From assembly GCF_902459465.1 (NCBI RefSeq), contig NC_047062.1, positions 23,751,919 through 23,815,918 on the forward strand: DNA of 64,000 nucleotides, written 5' to 3'. The first letter of the stretch is position 1, and every line of letters begins with the position of its first letter. Origin of the DNA: Asterias rubens. Taxonomy: Eukaryota; Echinodermata; Asteroidea; Forcipulatida; Asteriidae. A model generated the notes under the pieces. That model ran no database searches and had not been told where the DNA came from. It saw nothing but the letters and a program-made list of their open reading frames with translations. Shown piece after piece: positions 46,361 to 64,000 of the stretch. A program made the translations under genes and the position numbers.

Positions 46361-46959
46361 GCCAAGTTCTGCAGCATGCAGTTTGTCAAATGCCAAACTG
46401 TAGCTTCCATAAGCCAGTTGAAAATAATGCAAAGATATAATGTGGTTTTAAACCCGGACTTAATGGCACAACTGTGCACAGAACTTTCTGTGTACTGTAT
46501 AGATCCTTTGGCCCATAAACTATCACACTGCAAGCTAGCCCTATATGTGACTCTTCCTCTGTGCTGTACACAGTGAGTGAAAGGCCCCAACTGTGGGCTG
46601 GCTTAGTTTACTTATCATTATGAACCACAGTGGATGGTACCGAATGGTCAAACAGTAAGAGGGTTAACTGTATACATGTACATGTATTGTGTAGATCCAT
46701 GACGTCATATTGCATGCTGGCACAGTTTATGATATTTATCACAACACGTTATTCTTACAGCACACACATCCTTGAAGCTAAATCAAGGCGGTTTGTAACA
46801 TTATTATCTCGGTTCATCATACATACTTGGACCAATCCTCAAACTTTCTTAACTCCCTAGGGTGCATAGTGCATACAATCTCAATCACTTAATATTAAGG
46901 CCAAGGAGTAAAAACCAAGAAAATACTGCGACAGCCCCTCTCATGCTCCCAATGATACA

Positions 46960-47095
46960 CCTGGGTGAAGAGAAGTATTTATGGTTAAATGCCAAGGACA
47001 TAAATGTCTTAACCGAGAATCGAACCCATCCTCCAGTGATTCAGCGATCAGAAACCGCCTTTGAAGCGACAGACCACTTGGCTACGACATGTTTT
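46960..47095 (-). repeat. tRNA-derived SINE fragment
   Basis: On the minus strand, a B-box-like GGGTTCGATTCTCGG lies downstream of a tRNA-like head, followed by the CTTAACCATAAA-type body. Confidence 0.55.
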
Positions 47096-48294
47096 TTGAA
47101 GAATTCAAAATCACACTGGATGATGGTGGTAAGACAGTAGGAGGGTTGACTGTGTACTGTGTAGATACATTCAACACATATCATATTGCAGACTGGCATA
47201 GTTTATCTATCCCTCAAAACCAGTGAATAATAAACATGGACATGTTCTACCCTGCTCATATTTCATAATGAACTTCTTTAAACCTAAATACTTATTACAA
47301 TAGGACGACACCGCACTGCATTTTCAGTCATCCACAAATAAATTCAGCTTCTGAAATTTTGTCATAATTGACATTCATGATTTAGGGGAATCGGAGCATT
47401 GACTCGATAATAATATCACACTAAATTTGTAAGATGCCCTTTCCCCTGACCTATGGATTTGGGTTCAGCTCTAATTGAAACAAGGCATCAAAGAAGTGAT
47501 TTTAGAGCCTAATTTGAATAACATTGGTTCTGACTCAAACTTATAGTGATACTCCAGTTTGAGCTTTTCACACCGAATACAATGTTGGAATGTCAGAGGA
47601 TTTGGAGTAAGTTATATTGCATGGTTAGCAAACGCTGCGCACCTGCAACAGACACTGCTTTCCTCAACGAGAAGCTGTTGACCAGGAAACATCACTACAA
47701 CATTTCCAATTGATGCATATACATGGATACCACGCTTTGCCAATCTTGGAGTCACCTTCTTGTTAGAAGAGTCTAATGACAATACCAGTGCAGGCACATC
47801 TGCTGCATGCATGTAGGTTCAACTAGTTCCAACTCAACACCTGACATAGGCCTACCTGTAGTACCTGTGTAGCGCCCTCTCTTGATTGGTATTGTTTAGT
47901 GTTGTGGTTACAGAATGGCGGCTGTCGAGTTCAGTCACGTACAGATAAAGTTAGTTGAGTTCAATGAATACTTGTTTCCACGACTGGCTATAATGATACC
48001 TTTGTGAGTAACTTGACCAAAAGTCACCCATCTTAAAATCGCTCAAAGACATTTCTGAAGACAAAAACTGACAATTCTGTGAAGACCTTTTAGTCTTTGC
48101 AGAAAAGGTGGGAAAGACAAGTCTCAAATTTTTTTTGGGATGAATAATACTCAAAGAAAAGTTAGCAACATATATTTCCTATGGATCCGAGCAAATTTGT
48201 GGGAAGACAGCGTGGAAGTGCAAATACGTTACACTTACCAACGGGATAAAGCTGCTTGCCATAATAAAGGACTTGGTAAAAGCAACACTGTTTT

Positions 48295-48680
48295 AAAGGC
48301 AGTGGACACTATTGGTAATTACTCAAAATAATTATTAGCATAAACCTTTCTTGGTGACGAGTAATGGGGAGAGGTTGATGGTATAAAGCATTGTGAGAAA
48401 CGGCTCCCTTTGAAGTGCCATAGTTTTCGAGAAAGAAGTAATTTTCCACGAATTTGATTTTGAGACCTCAGATTTAGAACTTGAGGTCTCAAAATCAACC
48501 ATCTAAACGCACACAATTTCGTGTGACAAGGGTGTTTTTTTCTTTCATTATTATCTCGCAACTTCGATGACCGATTGAGCTCAAATTTTCACAGGTTAGT
48601 TATTTTATGCATATGTTGAGATACAGCAACTGTGAAGGCTAGTCTTTGACAATTACAAATAGTGTTCACTGCCTTTAACT
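48295..48680 (+). repeat. MITE-A copy, near full length
   Basis: AAAGGCAGTGGACACTATTG through AAATAGTGTTCACTGCCTTT, lying just 3' of BCKDHA. Confidence 0.92.
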
Positions 48681-48836
48681 GTGTGTGAGAACCAAGGTTG
48701 AGCTTTCATTTGTGACAAAGCAAGTGACTTCACAAGAAACTGTTTATATGAAAATGGTTTTGACGACAGATGAAGCTTTTACCCAAAACCAATGCAGTGA
48801 ATTGAAAAAGGGGCACAGAGGTGCATAATTTCCTCA

Positions 48837-57197
<8,361 letters not shown>

Positions 57198-57282
57198 TTT
57201 TTGGTACCAGTCTTGTCGTGTCGAGACTATTTTCACACCATTCGGTGTTGTTGAGGAATTTCCATGTGGTTGGCCGGGGAGG

Positions 57283-57307
57283 CGGGGGGGGGGGGGGGGG
57301 GGGGGGG
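57283..57307. repeat. Poly-G tract upstream of BCKDHA
   Basis: About 25 consecutive G just 5' of the presumed BCKDHA start (minus strand: C tract). It may lie in the 5' UTR or promoter. The length is likely unstable or misassembled. Confidence 0.85.
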
Positions 57308-57569
57308 TATACTTGAGGTACAAGAATTTATACCTTCATATAGGTACACTCAAACTAGGTCTGATACCTTGGAAGGAACGAGGCTATCCATGTCCCTGGT
57401 CATTGCCTAGGTATACCCCTTAACCCTCTTGCAGAAATTTACATTTCTCTAAAAATGTAAATCACTGTAAAATTGTGCAAAAACACCAGAAGCAAAACGC
57501 CTTACAACATGTGTATGGATGGAGGGCCTTCATCAGTAGGTAAACAAGAGGGATGTTTCGATCATTTTC

Positions 57570-57600
57570 GTAGGGTTGATTGATTGATTGATTGTTTGAT
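57570..57600. repeat. (GATT)n microsatellite
   Basis: Six or so GATT units in the BCKDHA-STIP1 spacer. Confidence 0.85.
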
Positions 57601-57779
57601 CTCACTGTTTAAATTAATTTAAAAGTTCTTATATTTATTTGTAAAATTACGTTATTGTTTAACTCAATTATTGTTTTCATATAATTTTTGTATTCAGTAA
57701 TTTTGCAATGGCAGATTGCCGGAATTTGTATGACTGGCTGAGCGCTGGTCAATTAATTTGAATTATGAGACCCCTACGA

Positions 57780-58020
57780 GCCCTTTTTACAATTGTGCTA
57801 ATGGTTTACAAGGTCGGCGCAATAAGCTACCAATCAAAACAACAACACAGGGGCAAATCACTTCCTCTTTTACGTGCGTTCACAACACACGGGACCAACG
57901 GCTTTACGTCCAATAATCCGAAGGACTAAGATATTAATAAGTTAAAGGTCACGAACTCGAACCCACTTTCTGCTGACGATCAGTCGGAAACACCAGAGTT
58001 TGAAGTCTCAGACATTCAAC
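57780..58020 (-). repeat. Degenerate tRNA-derived SINE
   Basis: GGGTTCGAGTTCGTGACC on the minus strand and the ACGTAAAGCCGTTGGTCCCG body match the 55-kb SINEs. The head is truncated. Confidence 0.65.
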
Positions 58021-58210
58021 TTCCACATTAACAAATTACAATAATATAGGACAAATTAATAATACTATTTTGATGCGGAGTTTGCGGGCCGGGTGCCGAA
58101 ATGACCGATTTTTGGGTTATCTACCTAAACAACCTCGTACTCAGTGGTCTGCGATATTATCAATTCTGACGTCAAAGTAGTGGGTACGGTTTCGGCACGA
58201 GCAAATCCGT

Positions 58211-58225
58211 AGAAACTTCTAGACA
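58211..58225 (+). promoter_or_regulatory. Heat-shock element-like site upstream of STIP1
   Basis: AGAAACTTCTAGACA reads as three adjoining 5-bp units, nGAAn-nTTCn-nGAnn. The first two are perfect and the third is one base short of GAA. It lies 75-90 bp before the STIP1 ATG, a position consistent with HSF1 control of a stress-inducible co-chaperone. Confidence 0.55.
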
Positions 58226-58299
58226 CACGTGAGTTATCCCACGATCGACACACAGAACCACAGTACAGTCATCAGTATAGCAAATGTACCGCAGAAAGA

Positions 58300-61200
58300 A
58301 TGGGCGACACGCAGGTAAACTTTGTTTTGTTTCCCCTTTTCCTTGTGATGTTACAATTTGTAATCACATTGAGTAGATCGTAGCTGAGAGAACAGATCGC
58401 AAATTCCGTAGAGTGAAGTCAGTTTAGCAATCGGACTAACCAATTATTTAATCTGATTTCAAAGAATATGCCTTCCGTATTCGCAATTTTAAACACGCTG
58501 TGTAATGAGCAACTTTTTTTAAGCGCAGTGTCGATTTTAGTCTCATGGTGTATGCGTGAATTGTACGCGCAAATTCATCAACACTTCGCGCACTTTTGAA
58601 AATGAACGTCCTTCGAAATTTTAATTTCAACAAAACAAGCAGCATTTGACAAAACACGCAGCATTTTGACTTGATTGATCATGTAGATTCTACAACCGAT
58701 CTGATCTGAATCAAATAGTCGGTAAGCATCCTTAGGCCTATAGGCTATGTGGTTTCAGATTTAGACGTGGTGAAAAACCAAATCCACACATCACGTAGAG
58801 TAAGCTAGAACTATTTCGGTTTCGTCCGCTATCGTCCGCTATCGTCCGCTATCGTCTCCCACGAAACCGAAATAGTTCTAGTGGCGGCTCCGTCGGGTCT
58901 CGAACCGGGGTCACTTAGGTGGAAGGCAGCGACAGAACCCACTGAGCTAACATGGCTCATTGATGATGATAAATAATTGTTGCATATTGAAATTTTTTCC
59001 TCTGGATTTTTTCAAGGTTCTAGATGTTTTTTTCTTTTTGTAGACGGGTTTGATATAAAGTAGATTAATATTTAAGTCAGGTCTATTTCAAACAATAACA
59101 ATTATAAATATTATCGCCCTTTCCCCTGTTTATTTGTAAGGAACCATTTTAATTTTAAAAAGAAAATGAATTGTTTCACAAAACAACTTGAGTGCTCTAG
59201 TGATTTTTTGTTAACTAAATGAAAATATTGTTATTAATTAAACTTACCGTGGTTCCTTAATAATATTCAGACTGTTATGTTAACTGGAATGAAAACAAAA
59301 AACCCCTATGTCAAAAGTTACCCTACCCAAAAACCTTAAGAGTTAGTCACCGAAGGACAAAGACTTTTACAACACAAGGGAACCACGCAGTGCATGCAAC
59401 TGTGTACTTTGCGTACTTCCTCTGAAAACTGCGGGGGGGGGGGGGGGGGGGGGGAACCAAAACACGGGGTTACTGATTTGCTGACACTATTGGTAATTGT
59501 CAAAGACTAGCCTTCACAGTTAGTGTATCTCAACATATGCATAAAATAACAAACCTGTGAAAATTTGAGCTCAATCGGTCATCAAAGTTGCGAGATAATA
59601 ATGAAAGAAGAAAACACCCTTGTCATACGAAGTTGTGTGCATTTAGATGGTTGATTTCGAGACCTCAAGTTCTAAATCTGAGGTCTTGAAATCAAATTCG
59701 CGGAAAATTACTTCTTCCTCGAAAACTATGGCACTTCAGAGGGAGCCGTTTTCCACAACGTTTTATTCTATCAACCTCTCCCCATTACTTGTCACCAAGT
59801 AAGGTTTTATGCTAATAATTATTTTGAGTAATTACCAATAGTGTCCACTGCCTTTAACATTGATTCATGTTTTTCTATTTGATGCTAGGTTGACGATCTT
59901 AAAGCACAGGGTAATTCAGCCCTTCAGTCTGGTGATGCCAAGAAGGCTGTAGAGCTCTACACCCAGGCCATCACACTCAATCCGACTAACCATGTACTCT
60001 ACAGTAATCGCTCGGCAGCGTACGCCAAGATGGGCGATTATGAGAACGCCCTCGTTGATGGATGCAAGACTGTGGAGATCAAACCCGACTGGGCTAAGGT
60101 AATGGGAGGAACGTTACAGGGCCCAATTTCATAAAGCCTGTAAGCACGAAAACTTGCAATTTCTTGCCCGATAAAAACAGGATTACCAACCAAATTTCCA
60201 CGTAATTTTCAGCATAAACAAACAACAGCTGATTACCAGTATCAAGCAATATATGCAACAAATGGAAATTTGGTCGGTTATCCTGTTTTTGTCAAGGAAG
60301 AAATTTTATGCTAAGCAAATTTTTGTGCTTACAGGCTTTATGAAATTGGGCCCAGGCCTTGCCTTTAAAGGCATTTGATAACTTTTGTAGAGCAAGTTTT
60401 TGGCAGTTACATGAATCTCTACTCCCTATGAGTGAAGATAATTTACTAAGTTTCAGCCTCATTAGTTGTCAAGTTTTTGAGAAAAAGTGAAAATCACCAA
60501 GTGATGTTTTCAGGAGAGTCACATAAAAACCAGTACTGGTAAAAACGTACATGCTAAAACAATGTTTGTCTCCTGGGAAGAAAATTATGTGACATTGTTT
60601 TACTTAATTCTTAAAAACTACAGCACCTCATAAGTAATATTTGTAGGGAAGCTTTCTATTGTCATTATTTTCAAACCATAAATTCTACTTTTCTTCTTCA
60701 TCTTTCAGGGGTATTCTCGTAAAGGAGCCGCTTTGGCCTTCTTGGATCGTTACGCAGAAGCTGAAGTGACCTACAAAGAAGGACTGGATCATGATCCTAA
60801 CAACCAACAGCTGAAAGACGGGCTTGGGGATTGTCAGAAAAACCTTTCAGGTAACTGTTACTATGAAAATAGTATTTGGGTAAATAATTTCTGTAATTTT
60901 CTTGCTGTTCCTTATGAAGTAAGATACTGCTATTCATAGAGCCACAATACTGCAAAAAGTGTGAAGTTTCACTGTGTACATAAATACAAAAATGGCTTAA
61001 GTTCCGAACTGTTTTAGTTGTTATAGCACTGTTAGTTTAATTAGTGAAATACGCATGGGTACTAATCAATGAAATATTTCATGCACAATTGCTTTACAAA
61101 TTCTGTGATGTATTCTCTTAGTTTTATCATTCAATGAAGTTTCTCCATCTTAATTTCTGATATGGAAATTTTTTTTACCACATTTTGGCTGCATCTTCAT

Positions 61201-63959
61201 CCTGCCACAAATCCTAAGAATCCACCCAGACTTAAACAAATAATCCAGTCAAGCATATCTTTGTTCTGCATGGTAAAAAGTTCATTATGTCCTTCATAAA
61301 TTCCATATATTATTGTTATCACCCTAATAAAGCATTGTTTTTTTGGTTTTATATCTTGAAGGGCCAGCAGGGAGTCAGCCATTAGGTAACCCCTTCACTG
61401 GGCCAGCAGTGGTGCAAAAGTTGGCCAACGACCACCGGACGAGGGAATTCCTTAAGGATCCATCATACATGGCCTTGTTGAAGAGGTTACAGACGGACCC
61501 CAATGCTCTGAGCAGGTAATGTGTACTGCTGTTCTCTGTCCTTTAGTTCTGAGGACACTTTATAAAAAATCAATAAAATAAAACGGGGCCCAATTTCGTG
61601 GCTCCATTCTTTGCTTACTTTGCAAACGCCGAATTTCTGCGCTAGCTGTGTAAGCGAAGAATGCCTGGTAAGGTGAAGTACGCACGTGTAGAAGCAAAAA
61701 TTCCCGGCTGTAAAATACGCTTGACATTAGCGCGTAATCCCCTGCTTCCCTAATAGTGCTAGAATCTATTTATTTTACATGCACAAACTTTACACATGCT
61801 TGTCAAAATTTATGATGGCTAGTCAATTGTGAAGGGGCCTGGCTCACTATGCTAGTAGTGGGATGGGATTGGCAACACATGTTAATTTCTCTCAAATGAG
61901 TATATAAGACTGCTGTATTGCTACTATCATACACAACATGTGGAGGGGCTAGTTGACTCGCTGAAGAGTCTCTCAAAATCCAAAAATTCTACTCGGTTGT
62001 AGAATATATAAACAAGCTCTTATAAGAACACAAACTACCCAGCAAGTAAATAAATACATTGTGTCACCACAAACCAAATATAAACACTGTTGGAGAATGT
62101 TAACCAAGAGAGTGTAGGGGGAACTATTCATTCACATCTTGCTTGAATTTGCAGTGGGCTCCATGATCCCCGCATCATGACAACCCTGAGTGTTCTCCTG
62201 GGTGTGGATCTCCACATGGCTGGTGACGACACGCCGGAACAAGCCAAACAGGCTGGTGCAGAGGCCAAGAAAGCCAGCCAAGCAGCCGCTGCAGAAGCCG
62301 CAAAGAAGGCCAAACAACAAGAAGAGGAACCAATGGAAGTAGATCCAAATGTAACTAAGGTCAGTCCTCTTTATGAAGTTTCTTTTTTTGTGTAATTGTC
62401 TCAAATAATCAAGTAATAAACCGCAAGGGATACTAACTGGCTAAAGGCCCGGTCCCACTGCAGCGATAATGATAATGATAATGACGGAAAGATAACGCAT
62501 TCTATTGGTTGAATGAGAGTGTGTGTATTCTGCGTTTAGCGATTCAACCAACGGAACGCGTTCTCTTCGCGTCGTCATCATTTTCGTTACCGCTGCAGTG
62601 TGACTCGGCCTTTAGTTTGAAATAGTTAGGTTTTGAACAAAGAAAAATTGAATGGAGCGAAACTTGAACCAACGGCCTTTGGAGTAGCGTACCAGCGCTC
62701 TACCAGCTGAGCTGTCTATAATAAGTTAGTCTATTTGTATTGGCAGGGTATCAAATCCTTAGGTTCCAAGACTACGAAACAACACAGCAGACAATACAGA
62801 TTATTTGTTTTAGATGATCTTCCCGTTAAGGGAATTACAGCAAAATCCCATGAGGGGGAAATAAACGCCAAGCTGGCCCCAGCCGATCTTTCAGACATTA
62901 ACAGCACAAACAAGTTGTGAATCAGTAACAACAATCAATATAATCTAGTCATTGTGAGTTCAGTGGCTGGTTGGGAGGATTCGAACCAACAACCTTGTGA
63001 TTGCAAGTCCTGCCGTCGATTTCACCGAACTCATCCTAACTTAGGATGAATCTTAGGACTTAAGACGAGTTACATGTAAGTTCCCAATCCCTAGCCTTTC
63101 GTGAAATCGGCTGCAGGATACAGTGAGTGTTTTTGTCAAGGCCTGCACTTAATGATTCAATCTTTTGTTTTTTTCTCTGTCTAATCAGGCAAATGAGCTG
63201 AAGGAAGCCGGGAACGCTGCCTACAAGAAGCGAGAACTGACTGAAGCCATTGATTTATACACACAGGCCATAGAGCTTGATCCCAAAAATATAGCATTCC
63301 TTACTAATAGAGCGGGTAAGAACTTATTGTTATCGTAATATCACTAATATAACATTATATACCATGTTAAAATCATGATAATAATAACAGGCATGGAATT
63401 TCATTTGTGAAAGGGCAAGGCCATTTCATTTTGCAAAGGGCACTTCCATTTGAAAATCTTAAAGCAATGGGAAACTTTTGAAGGGGCACCAAGGCCAAGT
63501 CCAGGGGCAAGACCAGGGGCAATGGAGGCCATTGGCTTCCATGTCATTCCAGGCTTGTAATACACATCTTTTATAGTTATGTCACCATCTAAACTGCTAT
63601 ATTTTTTACTTGTATCAAGCTCAGTTCTGCTAAGAAGAAAATTTGTTGAAATCGAGCTTTGGTCGATAGTTACCAACTAGTATGCACTCATAGGACATGA
63701 ACTTTGTTACCCCTATCATAAGCCAGATCTTTCATACAGCATTTGAATAATGCGAGTTGGGTTATAGTATTTCATGCAATCAAATAATACCTGAGACAAT
63801 TTTGACAGGTTATGAGAGGAATTAATGGATGAATTCCTTGTGTTTTCTATCAACAGCTGCATACTTTGAGCAGGGGGATTATGAATCCTGCCGTGCAGAC
63901 TGCAACAATGCGGTTGACATCGGCAGAGAAAACCGCTGCGGCTACAAAATGATCTCTAA
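58300..63959 (+). CDS. STIP1: STIP1/Hop: stress-induced phosphoprotein 1, Hsp70-Hsp90 organising co-chaperone (5' part)
   Basis: Exons: 58300-58314, 59889-60098, 60709-60850, 61362-61515, 62155-62359, 63189-63315, 63857-63959. All junction phases agree. They encode about 318 residues, and the gene continues past the window. TPR1 (about residues 6-115) contains [10 protein letters not shown] and the carboxylate-clamp residues K10, N14, N45, K75 and R79 that hold the EEVD tail of Hsp70. Exons 4-5 encode the DP1-type domain ([27 protein letters not shown]) and an Ala/Lys/Glu-rich linker ending [10 protein letters not shown]. Exons 6-7 begin TPR2A ([37 protein letters not shown]), which binds Hsp90. 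The protein is cytosolic and transfers clients from Hsp70 to Hsp90. The start codon is in the first five-codon exon (MGDTQ) and joins in frame to VDDLKAQGN. Confidence 0.95.
58803..58960 (-). repeat. tRNA-derived SINE ending in a hairpin, STIP1 intron 1
   Basis: Minus strand: TTAGCTCAGTGGGTTCTG (A box) and CCCGGTTCGAGACCC (B box). The end is an inverted repeat (TAGAACTATTTCGGTTTCGT, 58808-58827, against its complement near 58861-58880) enclosing three 10-bp ATCGTCCGCT units. Confidence 0.82.
59433..59455. repeat. Poly-G tract in STIP1 intron 1
   Basis: About 22 consecutive G immediately before a MITE-A copy. Confidence 0.85.
59482..59858 (-). repeat. MITE-A copy, near full length, reverse orientation
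   Basis: GACACTATTGGTAATTGTCA through CAATAGTGTCCACTGCCTTT, ending about 30 bp before STIP1 exon 2. Confidence 0.92.
60116..60356. repeat. MITE-B foldback element in STIP1 intron 2
   Basis: The ends AGGGCCCAATTTCATAAAGC and GCTTTATGAAATTGGGCCCA are perfect inverted repeats. The interior also folds (TAAAAACAGGATTACCAACC against its near-complement). It starts 18 bp after the exon 2 donor. Confidence 0.93.
61584..61740. repeat. Foldback element with a MITE-B-like end
   Basis: Begins GGGGCCCAATTTCGTGGCTC. Interior words GCGCTAGC and GAATGCCTGGTAA match the complement of the 18713-18930 element. Confidence 0.6.
62446..62613. repeat. Small foldback MITE in STIP1 intron 5
   Basis: Terminal repeats AAAGGCCCGGTCCCACTGCA and CTGCAGTGTGACTCGGCCTT are inverted. 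The interior has GATAATGATAATGATAATGA against CGTCATCATTTTCGTTA. Confidence 0.88.
62640..62725 (-). repeat. tRNA-derived SINE head, STIP1 intron 5
   Basis: Minus strand: AGCTCAGCTGGTAGAGCG (a very good A box), TTGGTTCAAGTTTCGCTC (B box), tail TTTTTCTTTGTTCAAAACC. Confidence 0.78.
62800..63015 (-). repeat. SINE body and tRNA-like head, STIP1 intron 5
   Basis: The body matches 49460-49640. On the minus strand GCAATCACAAGGTTGTTGG and TTCGAATCCTCCC form a tRNA-like T arm and B box near 62970-63000. Confidence 0.6.
63020..63115. repeat. MITE-C, shortened copy
   Basis: CGATTTCACCGAACTCATCC through TTTCGTGAAATCGGC, with CTAACTTAGGATGAATC inside. Confidence 0.75.
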
Positions 63960-64000
63960 GTAAGTTATTCCACCGGCCTTGAACTTCATCTGAGAAACTA

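Noticed and set aside
47612-47812. 66-residue minus-strand frame with a protein-like look (ALVLSLDSSNKKV)
   Set aside because: No family was recognised and no flanking exon could be linked, so it is not supported as a gene.

Overview
The window is animal genomic DNA. Genes are intron-rich with GT-AG junctions, most of the sequence is non-coding, and there are many miniature foldback elements and tRNA-derived SINEs. The repeat types, the frequent AGGCCT-type words and the domain repertoire suggest a marine invertebrate deuterostome, probably an echinoderm such as a sea star. The species is an inference, not proven. No operons, CRISPR arrays or complete viral genes were seen.

Layout. (1) 1.69-4.23 kb, minus strand: a two-exon rhodopsin-class GPCR of about 350 residues. 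Its single intron is mostly a 20-bp minisatellite of about 1 kb. (2) 4.2-12.5 kb: no host gene recognised. This stretch holds MITE copies, a LINE remnant and a 1.1-kb tandem duplication. (3) 12.5-42.6 kb, minus strand: three tandem galectin genes, each encoding two carbohydrate-recognition domains (CRDs) joined by a short linker. Galectins 1 and 2 (12.5-20.8 and 24.2-31.8 kb) are close paralogues from a duplication of about 11 kb that includes the 5' non-coding exon and upstream flank. Galectin 3 (34.1-42.6 kb) is diverged, has a proline-rich linker, and its first CRD has lost most sugar-binding residues. In all three the first CRD has the F4-type exon boundary and the second the F3-type, as in vertebrate bi-CRD galectins. 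(4) 42.6-48.8 kb: intergenic, with simple repeats and SINE/MITE copies. (5) 48.8-57.2 kb, minus strand: BCKDHA, the mitochondrial branched-chain keto-acid dehydrogenase E1-alpha subunit, in nine exons. (6) 58.3 kb to the window end, plus strand: STIP1/Hop, the Hsp70-Hsp90 co-chaperone. Its first seven exons are present and the gene continues beyond the window. BCKDHA and STIP1 are head to head about 1.1 kb apart, and a heat-shock-element-like site lies about 75-90 bp upstream of the STIP1 start.

The neighbouring genes do not form an obvious pathway. The biologically richest part is the galectin cluster, which probably encodes secreted or cytosolic glycan-binding lectins. Introns and spacers are dominated by at least three MITE families, here called A, B and C for convenience. 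MITE-A is 320-420 bp and begins near GGCAGTGGACACTATTGG. MITE-B is a foldback starting GGGCCCAATTTCAT. MITE-C is a foldback built of AGTCCTAA words. Several insertions are nested, which gives a relative age order. Exon coordinates were derived by hand from reading frame, splice consensus and paralogue comparison. Repeat borders are approximate.
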